64,000 nucleotides of DNA from Mesostigma viride (taxonomy: Eukaryota > Streptophyta > Mesostigmatophyceae > Mesostigmatales > Mesostigmataceae). The notes under the pieces were generated by a model that was not told the origin of the DNA, searched no databases, and saw only the letters and a program-made list of their open reading frames with translations. Made by a program: the position numbers and the translations under genes. Shown piece by piece: positions 1 through 10,346 of this stretch (position 1 is its first letter; each line of letters begins with the position of its first letter). The stretch is taken from positions 2,119,985-2,183,984 of the forward strand of contig RPFO01000072.1 in NCBI GenBank assembly GCA_009746045.1. Direction: 5' to 3'.

Positions 1-288
1 ATGACCCTTGCCCCTCGCGTCCCACGTTGCCATGACCCGTGCCCCTCTCATCCCATGTTGCCATGACCCTTGCCCCTCGCGTCCCACGTTGCCATGACCC
101 TTGCCCCTGGCGTCCCACGTTGCCATGACCTTGCCCCTCGCGTCCCACGCTGCCATGACCCTTGCCCCTCGCGTCCCACGTTGCCATGACCCTTGCCCCT
201 CGCGTCCCACGTTGCCATGACCCTTGCCCCTCGCGTCCCACGTTGCCATGACCCTTGCCCCTCGAGTCCCACGTTGCCATGACCCTTA
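1..288. repeat. 31-bp minisatellite, about 9.3 copies
   Basis: Tandem units of 31 bp start with ATGACCCTTG and end with CCCACGTTGCC. Unit 5 is 30 bp and unit 2 is the most diverged. The array stops about 17 bases before a splice acceptor (CAG at 303-305), so I place it in an intron of the cyclase gene. Translations of this array are repetitive artefacts. Confidence 0.93.
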
Positions 289-305
289 CCCGGCCCCCGC
301 GTCAG

Positions 306-593
306 GTCATGGACGGTACCCTTCCCATCCTCGGAGACGCCTTTGTCGCGCCGCTCTCACTGCGGCTGACCACCGACACACCTGCTCCCGACGTAGTGGC
401 CATGGCCCCCTATGATGATGTCATCGCGACCAGCCTGATGAGGCTACTGGGCCAGCTGGCGGAGCGACGCGCGGGCAAAGCCAAGCCTGTGCGGGCAGTC
501 GTGCAGGGGTGCACCCCCACCGAGTACCTGGCGTTGGCCCGCCAGGGACAGGTGGAAGGGGAAAGGCTCTTCACAGGCTGCATGGATGACCAG
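306..593 (+). CDS. Cyclase exon 1 of the visible set, extracellular region
   Basis: This 96-codon exon is open in phase 0, with acceptor CGTCAG at its start and a strong donor CAG|GTGCGT at its end. The same frame stays open to a TAG at 654-656, so the alternative is that a separate gene ends there. I prefer splicing because the donor is strong and both this exon end and the next exon start are phase 0. The sequence resembles part of an extracellular ligand-binding domain; I do not recognise a named family. Confidence 0.6.
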
Positions 594-3500
594 GTGCGTG
601 GCTGGTGGCACAAGGCTGCCACCAGCATGGTGGAGCATGAGAGGGGGTACTTCTAGGTGTGGCCGCCGCTCCCCAGCATGAAACTGCTATTTAGGGGCGT
701 AGCCAGGCCTAGGGGATAGGTAGATGGCAGTCGGTAACTACCTACTGGTTAGATAGTTATTATAATTCCATAGATACGTCATATATATAATAGGCTTATT
801 TTCTCCCTGCGCAGGCTTCCTAGTCGATGTCTAAACTGGGGACTGGTGGTCCAAGGTTTTGCCTTCCATTCGATAGCATTGTGCGCGGGTAGCTTGTACT
901 TTAAACCTTTTGCCATTCCCTCGGGTACGTTGAACTTTCATACTTTCCTTCTTCGCGTATTTTCCCTGCATTGTTTTGTAAGTATTTATTCTTGACTGTC
1001 TATCATCAGTAAATATATCTGTGTCTGGCCTCCTTGGCTATCATATGGCATTCCACGTACTTTCTGTTAGCCATTTACACACTGTTTGTCTTGATGATTT
1101 ACATACATGATCATAACGGGCCTAGAGTCGATCGCCTAGGAAAGACGCTTCTATATTCTCTACATACTCTAGGTGCGTACGTTGTTGGTTGGTGCAACCT
1201 TGTGCAGGTGGTGCCTGGAAAGGGATGGAGGAAAGGGGCGTGATGTCTTCGGACAGAGCAGGAAAACTTTTTCGTATGCCTTACACACACTGAGGGTGCC
1301 GCTGCTGTTCGTGGGGGGCAGAAAGGTGCAGGTGGCGGTGCAGAGATGCACGATGGCTTGAAGCCAGTGTGTGTCTGGTGCGCTTTAAGCCAGTGTGGAT
1401 ACTGGGTCTAAATACTGCCAAGTCGTGCATTACGGCCATGCCTGCTGCCGCCAGCGCATCAGCCCCTGCGTTGCACGGCTACCAGCGTTCCTGCACATCT
1501 TTTGATATCCAAACCAGTGGGCACCTATTAATTCCGAGAATCATTATCTTTTCGAGTGTTTTCCTTGACCCAAAGTCAACTGGTTGACTCTCCCTGGCCA
1601 TCTCTAGTAAATGAAGCAACTTAAGTGGGCAGTGGGCGCTGTCTCAGGCCTGAGTGGCTACATCCTGTAGACAACCATGGTGGCATTTAATAATGTCCTA
1701 CATATAATAATCATGTGTGTGTTAGGATACTTAGTCCAGCTATAGAATTCTTTTCTCTTTGGTGCACCGGATGCGGCTGATGGATGGTTTTGCATGGAAA
1801 CGATAGGATCAGTAAAAAAAAAAGTCCTGTTAGGATCTTAAATAATCAATGGCCAAATTACTGACAGTACTATCAAGTATGCTCGGGCACCACATGGTCG
1901 CCCAGTGGGAGATGACAGCAGACAGCGTGGCACTGGCATTCCTGCTCAGCCCTATGTTTAAGTTCTTGGTGTCTGCCCACTTGGACACCAACTGTTACGA
2001 TAATTAACTTGGGGTATTTGCTTGGTTGGCATTCGTCCAATGTTGCCCCCATGCATTCTTCGCAGCCGTACGTGGCAACGTATCTGTCGGCCCACCTGGC
2101 AGCCCTGGAGCAGCACACCGGCGAGAAGGTGGGGGGCGGCGTGGACACGGCGCGGCTTCTCCAGGCACCACAGCTGCCCCGCAAGTTCATGCGGCGCGTG
2201 AATTGTCAGATGGACGGCTACAACCGAGGCATCTCCAAGGGGGAATTGGGCGCCTTTTTCCCCGTATGTGACGTCCGGCGTGGGTGCGTCCCAGGGCGGC
2301 TGGGAGCTCCCAGGGATGCACAGGCCTGCTCAGGGCACGGTACCTGTGAATACCCGACCGAGGGAGACCCTTCTGGCATGGGGGACCCATCGCAAGGCAC
2401 GTGCCAGTGCACGGAAGGGTGGCAGGGGGACTATTGTCAGGTTGCTGTCGGGGCAGATTCCAGCAATAAGGATGATAAAGGCGGTCCTTCTGCACTGCTG
2501 GTCGCGCTGGTGACAGCTGGCACCGTGCTGGCGCTGGCGGTGGCCGTGGGCTTGTACTTGGTGCACCGGGCGAAGAGGGAAAGGGGAGACGCCAAGGAGT
2601 TGCGGGAGTTCTTGCGCAAGCGCACACCACCAACGAGGGGGCAGGGCATCGCTGCGGTGGTGACAGGTGGGTTGTACCATATGTCCCTAACCATGCTCTT
2701 GGGGGGTGCTATCATGCCTTTGTATATTTATCATACCCTTTTACCATATGCTATGCTTTATTTATCATACCCTTTTACTATATGCTATGCTTTATTTATC
2801 ATACCCTTTTACTATATGCTATGCTTTATTTATCATACCCTTTTACTATATGCTATGCTTTTACTTTTTGGTATTGTAAAAGTTATTGTTGGGTGGTACA
2901 GTATGTGCTTTTTGTGGGTGGCATTATGCTTTTGGTGGGTGGCATTATACCCAATTGATTATTTTTCCTTGGCCTCTTGAACAACGATAGCATGGCTCCA
3001 CATTGGCAACCTTGTGGAGTGGAAAGTGCACTCAGATCCGTTCTATTCAAATAATACTGCTACTGCTAGTACTGCGGTAGCTGTGTAAGAACCTTTTGTA
3101 AGGACATCACGTGTGGATCCGCCAGGGGCAGAGGTGGGTGATTGTGGATGCTACTTGTTTGCACCCTGTGCTCCTATGGTAGGCATGGATAGGCCTATCA
3201 TGTCACAGAAAGACAGGTTAATAGACAGGCGTGGATCCTATTCTATTATGCAGTCAGCACCCGGGGCAATGGCCGGCACATGGCAACCTCTCGGCGATTC
3301 GCAGTAAAACGTGTTACCTCCAGTGAAGCTCACTCCTTGTTGCTGCGGGAGCTTGGCAGCTGGTCATGTCTTTGGTGTCCTTCACCAGATCTTCTGGTTC
3401 CTCCGCACGCGGCTGGCAACTTTTTCCATTTGACACCAGCTGGCCGCAGCTAGTTGGTGACCTAAACAGAAATCACCGCCTCATGGTTTCTTCCTTTCTG

Positions 3501-6500
3501 CATGGTAGACGTGCCATAACATGCGAGCAGACATCAAGGAGTCCATATAGCTCCGTTCTTCCCACGGAGGTATAATCTTAATTAATATAGCTCTGTTATT
3601 TAGTTTCTTATCGCCTTAATCCTGCTGTTTCCTATTTGTGATCCACGAAGATGTTCGCTCCGTACGTACTGACAGAAAGCGAGGTGTCCGCTCCATAGTC
3701 TTACCTCGTTCCCGCCTGCTTCTATTCCTAAATCATTCCACTCCTTGATCCGCCCGCGCAGACATCGAGGGGTCCACGGCGCTGTGGGAGTGGAACCCAG
3801 CCGTCATGAACCAGGCGCTGGTCATCCACCACGTTGTACGTATATCATGAGAGGATAGGGTCAAAGGGGTAGGTAGTGGAGAACTAAGGGGGCTAGTGGA
3901 GGAGCCTAGGTAGCTAGTGGGGAGGTAAAGGGTGTGTGTCGCATCATGAACCCGGAGCTGGTCATCCACCATGGATGCACACTGTGAGCATTGTTGTATA
4001 GGATTGTCAGGTTGTAATGATGCGGAGGCCATCCATATTGTAAGCTAAGACATGGGTTGAGCCTTAGGGGCATCACCCATTTGTGCTTAGTAAGCAGGGA
4101 TGGTGCAGTATGGTAGGAAAGTTTTGATGTGGCCAGAATACAACCTGTTGGTCTGTCGCGGGTTTCGGTTCTATTGTTTTTAAGACTGGACGCAGCGATA
4201 GAAGCTACCATGAGTGTATAATGCGCTCGAGTTGTCCCAACTGTTCACGGATACAACAGCCTCATGAAGGACACAGCTCAAGCCTGTTGTTAAAACGCTT
4301 ATCACAGCAGCCTGGATCGTAGCCGTGTACCAGGCCTGCAACTTTGCAATCACCATAACGGCTCAGCAGATTAGATACCGGCCACGAGCAGCATGCGTAA
4401 CAAAACACATGCCCGTGTCCTTGTCCCATTACGGTGCTGTCAACACATTTTCGCAGTTTTTCTGTGTTCTAGCTGCCTCTGCTACTGGGTCGCTGACTCG
4501 CTGAAGGTAGTACACCCAGTGAAGTTAACCCTTTTAAAGTTATTTTATCCCTGTGCTTTTTTCTTTTCTAAAGAACACCCTTGCTCCCCTTGCCACCTTT
4601 GTCCTTCCCCATAATAGGCAGATGCACGTTAATGTGGAGGATTTGTAAAGAATGGATATTGGAGCTTGAGTCTGAGTCTTGTAGTCTTCTTAGTAGCACA
4701 TGTGTACTATAGCATGACCTCCCATTCGTATTGGTCGCCTGTCCAGGTCCTTCGCTCACTGCTCCCCAAGTACTACGGCTACGAGAGCGACACGGAGGGC
4801 GACTCGTTCATGCTCGTCTTCCACGACGCCATCGACGCGCTCGGCTGGGCCATGGAGGTGCAGCGGCAGCTGCTGTACCCTGGGCCCATCTTGCAGATGT
4901 ACGGAGCCATGCTGCCCTCAGCCGAGATCCAGAGCCGGCGAGGATGCAAGACGAGCGCCCCGGGGGAAGGGACCCACCTGACTGACTGGCCGGCAGAGCT
5001 CTTGCAGACAGAGGCGTGCAGGGAAATAAAGGATCCCGTGGACGGGTCGATCCTCTACCGTGGCCTGCGCGTGCGCATGGGCATCCACATCGGTATGCCA
5101 GAGTCAACCATCATGCACCCCAACGGGCGCCAGCACTACGATGGGGAGGTGGTGGAGTTGACCAAGGCCATCCAGGGTGCGGCCGCGTCAGGTGGCCAGG
5201 TGCTCATGTCCATGGTGGCGTGGCACTCCCTGGGCCTTCACATGCATTCAGTTATCTGCCACCACATGGGCATGCACGAGGTGCGTATAACTGTAACGCT
5301 CTGGGGGGATGAGACAGAATGCGTGTGTGTGTATTCCAACGGAAAATCAATCACATCATTGCATGGCCTGTGTGGTGGCTGTTTACCTCTTTTCAAACTT
5401 GGTGGCTATTTTACCTACCATTGTCCCCCCGGGCTGTCCATGTGGATGTGCCGTGGTCCATGATCCTAGGCGATGTATGAAATTAATAATGTAATTAATT
5501 AAGAACATAACTCCGTTGGGAGTATACGTAACACATGGCCCTGAGAAGGGGGCCTATGGTTTTTAATACATCCTGGGCTACAACCTGCAGGTGGGGGCTG
5601 TAAACAGCCACCTACTCTGGGTGCACTAGGTGCACATGCACCGCCATGTATTCCAGCAGCTAAGGTGCGGACATGGGGTGGAAGATGATTGTGGCCAGGC
5701 AATAGCTAGGGCATGGCATCTCAGCAGAGAGCAACTCTGCATGGGCAAAGCATGACTAAGTAATGCTAATGCGTCATCTGGTGTGGAGCCCATCATAGAC
5801 ATACATGTACATGGCTATATAATGCTAATGCATAATCTGGGTAGGCGATGTATACCATGCGTGCAAGCTCTAGGGAGCTCACGTATGCTGACTTAAAGTT
5901 AGTAATACTATAAAATTGATCATAGACAACGGGCCAGGCTCCAGGAGTGATGCGCCGCCTGTATAACCATCACTTTGGCTAGTAGGAAAATAAAGAGGGG
6001 GAGAGGAGAGAAAAATGTTACCATCTGCATCATTTCCCGGCCAGCCTGACCCAGGTTTGGCTTTGTTTAGCATCGAAAGGCAGCCGTTTGGTGGCATTAC
6101 ATAACAATCGTCCTTGGCTTGATATCTCTGCCCGCTGGGTCTCACTTGCGTTCCCACCAGGTGGCGGAGCAGCTACCTCCTGTTCATCTCATGCAGGTGC
6201 TCCCGCACGAACTCGTGCGGCGCGTGCCTTTCCTGCCGCTCAAGTCCAAGCAGCTGTGGCCGTCCTTCTTTGACGCCCCATGTGCGGGCGAGTGCTACCT
6301 CAAGGCCGCCCCTCCCAAGCAGCCTGTGGTGATCTGCTTCATCTACGTGGGAGGCGCCAGCATCCTGCGCCGGACGCCCGGGTACACGCAAGCCATCAAG
6401 CTGCTGGTGGGCTTTGTGGAGAGCGAGCTGTCGCAATACGAGGCGTACGAGTGCGAGGAGAAGGACGGCAACTTTCTGCTGGCGTTCCGATCGCCGGTCA

Positions 6501-9500
6501 TGGCAGCCCATTTTGCGGAAGTCATACAACGGGAGGCCATGGACTTGGATTGGCCGGAGAAGCTGCTGGAGCAGGACGCGGCGGCGGAGGTGCTCAAGAT
6601 GGTGGGGGAGGGCAGTGTGCAATCGACCCAGGTGGAATGTGTCGTGTTCAGGTGAGTCCTGCCGCCATGCTTCATGTGATCCAAGGCCCCGGTGGCTGCG
6701 GCCTGTGTCATGCAACTGCCTGCTACTCGAAAGCATTCCATGCACGATGTCACGAAAAGGACATGCATTTGCATGAAGGAGCAAGCCGCTTGCATTCTGT
6801 CGTATGTTGGCCCGCGGTTACATGTGGGCCACCATCTTCAGGTGGATACAATCATTGCTTGGTATCCATCCAACCGCTGACAGTGCCATGTGCTTGACAG
6901 GCCACTGTCTTCCCCACCATTGTGGTCCATGAGCGTTCCATTTAGGAAAATGCAGTATAGGGAGAGAGTGTAGCTGAGCATTATATTGGGTGGGGCATGT
7001 CCATGCAGCCCCCTAAATATCGATGTTTAGGCAAATGTCCGGGCGAATTCGTTGCGCGTCCTGCTGCAATCGGTGTTCTCTGAACGTAGTTTCTTTATAA
7101 CAGATGAGAATGAACGCCGCTATGTGAGTGGTACTACGGGACGGTGGGCCTTGGGCTGGACCGGTTCCATGAGTTAGAATTAGTTGGCCAGTTTTGTATG
7201 GCCATTTCTAGTTCGTTAAGTTAAGTAGCAATTAAGTTACTGTTGCTGACGGCTCATGAGGCGAGCCTGGGCTACGCCGCCCTAAAGTGCCATTTGCACG
7301 ATGTTCTAGGTCTCTTTTTCTTGTTCCCACTTATTGTTTTAATCAAATGTTGGTGGATTGGTAATAGTGGGAATAGAACCATGATTTATTTCTTGGAAAA
7401 GTGCATGACCCGGGGGGTCACCCTCGCACAGCACTGAGCCATATGCTACTATTGTTATTTGGCAACGCGAGCCCAAACCCCAGGGGTCACACTCACCCAG
7501 CTTTGGTGGAGCACTGGGCGCGTACGTACACCGCTGGCGCTGTGTGTAGATTCACCAGATTGGGTTAACCCCTGCCTGGCATACGGGAGCCGTCGCGGTG
7601 ATACCACTTTTACGTATCTGTATGCCGAGAAGCAAGAGTATCAAGGAGGGGCAACTGAAGCAAACGAATGGAAATGTGTGCCATCTCGCATGCATGGTGA
7701 GGGGTGTGGTCAAAGCACGCACAGTGCTAGGCGCCAGCAATCAAGCCCACATTATACATGTCAGGCTTCCAGAACGCAAACGTCTCAACGATGCATGCAA
7801 GCTGTTAATGATGCTGATTCGCCATGGTCTATTTTAAGCGCCCTTTTTATCCTGCAGGGGGCTGCGCCTGCAGATCGGCCTGTGCATGGGCGTGCCTAAC
7901 GACTGCCAGCCACACGTGGCCACCGGTCGCGCCGCCTATTTTGGGCCGATCGTCAATCGGGCGGCGAGAACAGCCGCCACCGCTGCCCCCGGACAGACGC
8001 TGGCGAACCAGGAGGTCTACGAGTCAGTGAAAGGGTGCTCCCGCAAGATCACCTTCCAAGAGTTGGGGGAGTTCGGGCTCAAGGTGGGTGCGCTCGCTGC
8101 GTTGTTAATTGGCTTTTACTTGGCTCTCACTACGCGGTAGTGGCAGAGGTGCACGATTGTCCATCCATTGCCCAAGTGCTTGTTATACGGGGATGCCCAG
8201 TCTGGGCTCAAGTTAGGCGCTCGTGCGCGGGCTTTTCAATGGTGTTTCGTCTTGATTTGCAGACTGTGTGAATCCTCACTAGTGTGCTGCGCTAACTAAG
8301 CATGCGTGGGTATGCGTTCTCACCAGTGTCATATGGGCCGAGGATGCTGCTGAATTCATTGTGCTTCCTCTGTTCTGTACATCAATCTCAGGCCGATCGT
8401 GCAAAATGGAGCTTTAACAGTTGTGGCCGTGCTTCAAGTCACAGCATGGGAGTAGCCCAGCCTGCCTGCTAATATGTCTGCGGGGCAGCATGCACACGTT
8501 CATCCAGGAAGGCTTAGACAATATTACATGGACGGCGCTCTTTTCCTGCCAGGGATTTACCGTTACTTAGTTAGGATCCCAGTGCAACCTCTTGAGCCTG
8601 GGTCTTAGACTGCAGGTAACATGCCATCACGTGCATTTAGTAGTTGCTGTGCCGTTTGCTTTATACTAGGCTCCTGCAAACTGCACTGTTCGTTGCAAAT
8701 ATATGTCTGGGATTAGCAAGTATTATAATATCAACTGAATCATGCATCGCCAGGCAGGCAGAAGTCTAGTGCAGCAGCGGTTGTGGGGAGGGTGCCCGCT
8801 TGCCATCAGCATGAAACTACTAGCTCATCCAAAGTAGCTAGGACAAAAGTGGTATCCTTGGTGTCTATACTGCATGTGTATAGTGTAGTATCGTTAATAT
8901 CATGTCTCACTTGCCTCGCTTCAAAGTCTGTGCATGGTCGAAAGTCCTTAGGTTGGGTGGACAACCTTGTCATTTAGTGCAGCTCTCACCATGGTGCACT
9001 ATATCGAACTTTGATCACGAAGGTGACCCCATCGTGAATGGTCACTTTGCGATGTAATAGATTCAAGATAACATGCAGCCACTGATTCCAATTAGAGTGC
9101 GCAAAGTGTGAATGGCATGTATGCAGGGTGTCAAGGAGCCCCTGCGGCTGTACCAGGTTTCCAGCGAGGCGCTCGCTCCTCGACTGTTTGCCCGCACGCT
9201 CAAACTGGCCAAGTCCCCCCTCGCTGGGATCGGACGCGATGACTCCGCCAACCCTTCCAGCAACCGGCAGGAAGAAGCCAGCGGTTCCCATCGACAAGGG
9301 TTGTCTCCGGTACGGTTCTTCACGAGCACGAGCAGGGCCGGGGACAGTGCTGCGGCTGAATCCAACTTGAGCGCGCCGGCAGGCAGTGCGGAAATGCCTG
9401 GCAGGTCGAGGCGTTCCCGCCTCAGTTTCAGCAGCTCAAGGCCGCGGCGAATCGAGGAGGCGCCCGAAGGTGAGGTGGACGACTTGGAGAATGCGTCTTA

Positions 9501-9573
9501 TGACGAGCTCATGGCGCTGGTGAGGAGCATGCGGGCCGCCGACCGGGCGCTTCCGGCATGCCAGCACCCCTGA
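306..9573 (+). CDS. Receptor-like class III nucleotide cyclase with two cyclase domains (3' seven exons; 5' end outside window)
   Basis: I join seven exons: 306-593, 2066-2666, 3762-3835, 4747-5280, 6161-6651, 7858-8083 and 9127-9573. All introns are GT-AG and the phases match throughout, giving 886 visible residues and a TGA stop. The order is an extracellular region (1 to about 236) with an EGF-like Cys cluster (about 184-220), one transmembrane helix (about 239-262), cyclase domain 1 (about 290-500), cyclase domain 2 (about 550-730) and a Ser/Arg-rich tail. Domain 1 has both metal-site Asp positions (VVTDIEGST; TEGDSF) but lacks the usual VNRAAR-type Asn and Arg. Domain 2 has VNRAAR (Asn696, Arg700) but Tyr561 and Asn603 where metal Asp are expected. 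Known class III heterodimers split the site this way, so I infer one composite active site making cAMP or cGMP. The substrate is uncertain: Glu at Gly-3 in domain 2 is guanylyl-cyclase-like, but no matching Cys is seen. Exon joining is my inference; family membership is clear. Confidence 0.85.
594..2065 (+). other. Intron of the cyclase gene
   Basis: AT-richer sequence between the donor at 594 and the acceptor at 2064-2065. It has no convincing coding sequence. A TGTAA motif near 977 could serve as a green-algal polyadenylation signal if a gene ended at the 656 stop instead. Confidence 0.6.
2066..2666 (+). CDS. Cyclase exon 2: EGF-like cluster, transmembrane helix, juxtamembrane segment
   Basis: The exon follows acceptor TTCTTCGCAG and ends at donor ACAG|GTGGGT. 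It encodes the end of the extracellular region, an EGF-like segment (ACSGHGTCEY ... CQCTEGWQGDYC), a helix of about 24 hydrophobic residues, and a basic juxtamembrane stretch ending in RTPPTRGQGIAAVVT. It ends after codon position 1, and the next exon completes the Asp codon of the first metal site. Reading past 2666 enters the intron and a 34-bp tandem repeat, so the longer open frame to 2980 is not coding. Confidence 0.9.
2725..2860. repeat. 34-bp tandem repeat, 4 copies, in cyclase intron
   Basis: Four head-to-tail copies of a 34-bp unit starting TATTTATCATACCC and ending ATGCTATGCTT. Copies 2-4 look identical and the first differs by one base. It lies in the intron 2667-3761. Confidence 0.92.
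3762..3835 (+). CDS. Cyclase exon 3: first metal-site motif of domain 1
   Basis: A 74-nt exon between acceptor CCCGCGCAG and donor GTT|GTACGT. With the single G from the previous exon it gives DIEGSTALWEW, the classic N-terminal motif of a class III cyclase domain. It ends in phase 0. Confidence 0.88.
3944..3972 (+). repeat. Imperfect copy of cyclase exon 3 sequence inside the next intron
   Basis: The segment CATGAACCCGGAGCTGGTC ATCCACCA repeats exon 3 bases 3805-3832 with about three or four substitutions. It sits 110 bases downstream of the exon 3 donor. No clear acceptor precedes it, so I regard it as a decayed partial duplication. Confidence 0.7.
4747..5280 (+). CDS. Cyclase exon 4: core of cyclase domain 1
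   Basis: A 178-codon exon after acceptor CTGTCCAG and before donor GAG|GTGCGT. It holds LLPKYYGYESDTEGDSF (second metal Asp), RVRMGIHIGMPE and the GGQVLMSMVAW strand. Where active homodimers have VNRAAR this exon has VVELTKA, so the transition-state Asn and Arg are missing. Confidence 0.92.
5495..5648 (+). mobile_element. SINE-like short interspersed element, intron copy
   Basis: About 154 bp containing AACATAACTCCGTTGGGAG and ending near GGTGCACATGCACC. It is a diverged copy of the segment inserted in the G1 pol gene at 32970-33123 (reverse strand there). It lies in the intron 5281-6160. Its ends are set by comparison with that copy. No internal promoter or coding sequence is visible. Confidence 0.6.
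6161..6651 (+). CDS. Cyclase exon 5: linker and first half of cyclase domain 2
   Basis: The exon starts after TTCCCACCAG in phase 0 and ends TTCAG|GTGAGT. It contains the linker, then VVICFIYVGG, where Tyr replaces the metal Asp, and ECEEKDGNFLLAF, where Asn replaces the second. It ends after two bases of an Arg codon completed by the next exon. Confidence 0.92.
7858..8083 (+). CDS. Cyclase exon 6: second half of cyclase domain 2
   Basis: The exon follows acceptor TTTATCCTGCAG and ends AAG|GTGGGT in phase 0. It encodes GLRLQIGLCMGVP, then GRAAYFGPIVNRAAR with the transition-state Asn and Arg, and the APGQTLANQEVYE strand of a class III fold. Confidence 0.93.
9127..9573 (+). CDS. Cyclase last exon: end of domain 2 and Ser/Arg-rich tail
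   Basis: The exon starts after ATGTATGCAG in phase 0 with GVKEPLRLYQVSS, the usual last strand of a class III domain. It continues with about 130 residues rich in Ser, Arg, Pro and acidic groups and no recognised domain, ending in a TGA. Confidence 0.9.
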   Translation, partial: GVKEPLRLYQVSSEALAPRLFARTLKLAKSPLAGIGRDDSANPSSNRQEEASGSHRQGLSPVRFFTSTSRAGDSAAAESNLSAPAGSAEMPGRSRRSRLSFSSSRPRRIEEAPEGEVDDLENASYDELMALVRSMRAADRALPACQHP

Positions 9574-9602
9574 TTACGCCTAAGTATAGACGCAGAGGCT
9601 TG

Positions 9603-9634
9603 CAACCCCTATAAAGGGCCCCCAAGAGGGGTTG
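9603..9634 (+). other. Hairpin in cyclase 3' UTR
   Basis: An 8-bp perfect inverted repeat, CAACCCCT and AGGGGTTG, with a 16-base loop, about 30 bases after the stop codon. Possibly a 3'-end processing structure. No TGTAA signal was found close by, so the transcript end is not placed. Confidence 0.4.
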
Positions 9635-10342
9635 TTCAGTGGACTTTCCAATTGATATACTGTATTGTTAAGCCGAGGCATGATGTACATTCGTTTCATG
9701 ACCCTGCCTCCATTGATTGCATGCTGCATGGGAGATCAAGTCCATGGGGTGCAAGTAGTTTTGTCAAGATACTGTGACCTTTAGTATATCCCGGCCTGAT
9801 TTAGATAGATTTTGTTAAATTTGAACTAACCTGAGTTGGTGGGGGCACTGCGCTATGGTCGCAACCGTAGGCGAGTCGGGCTGTATGGGGCTGGCACTTG
9901 TACCGTTGAATTGTTAGTTGTATATTAGCCGGCCTTTCGATCTGTATATACCCTAGCTCCGCCGCCACCATCGTGCGAGGGTGACTCATGCTGGAAATTG
10001 CCCACATATTCCGTACGTTTAGGAAATCTAAGCTGTGGGGTCCGAGCCGCCTGACACAGTTCAATCATGCAAACCATTTGGTTGATGCATGCACAAACAG
10101 ATCGAAATAAGGCCGGGACCGCCACAGGTGTCTGTACATTTATAATAAGGGGGCATTAGTTACGTGGCTAGCTGCCATGCCATGCATGCCGGCACTAACT
10201 GCTTCAGCCATGCATGCCAATTGCCCGCCTGAGTGAGATCTTCCCAGTCTTGCATACGGAGAGGCTCAGACTGTACGCCCTACAAGAGCTAGCATAAGTG
10301 ATCAATTAGAGCTATAACTCAGACGTGTCTATTAACTGAGTA
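9635..10342. other. Intergenic, no gene seen
   Basis: AT-rich sequence with several ATGCATGC-type palindromes. No coding potential, RNA gene or repeat array was recognised. Confidence 0.6.
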
Positions 10343-10346
10343 TTAA

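Noticed and set aside
48-272. Open frame across the 31-bp repeat
   Set aside because: Its translation is only the repeat unit and is an artefact of the array.
654-656. Stop codon of a separate upstream gene
   Set aside because: Possible, but the strong donor CAG|GTGCGT at 593/594 and matching phase with the exon at 2066 favour splicing before this stop. Kept as the alternative in the exon entry.
2667-2980. Extension of the EGF/transmembrane exon to a stop at 2978
   Set aside because: It runs through a splice donor and a 34-bp tandem repeat. The cyclase motif continues exactly at 3762 instead.
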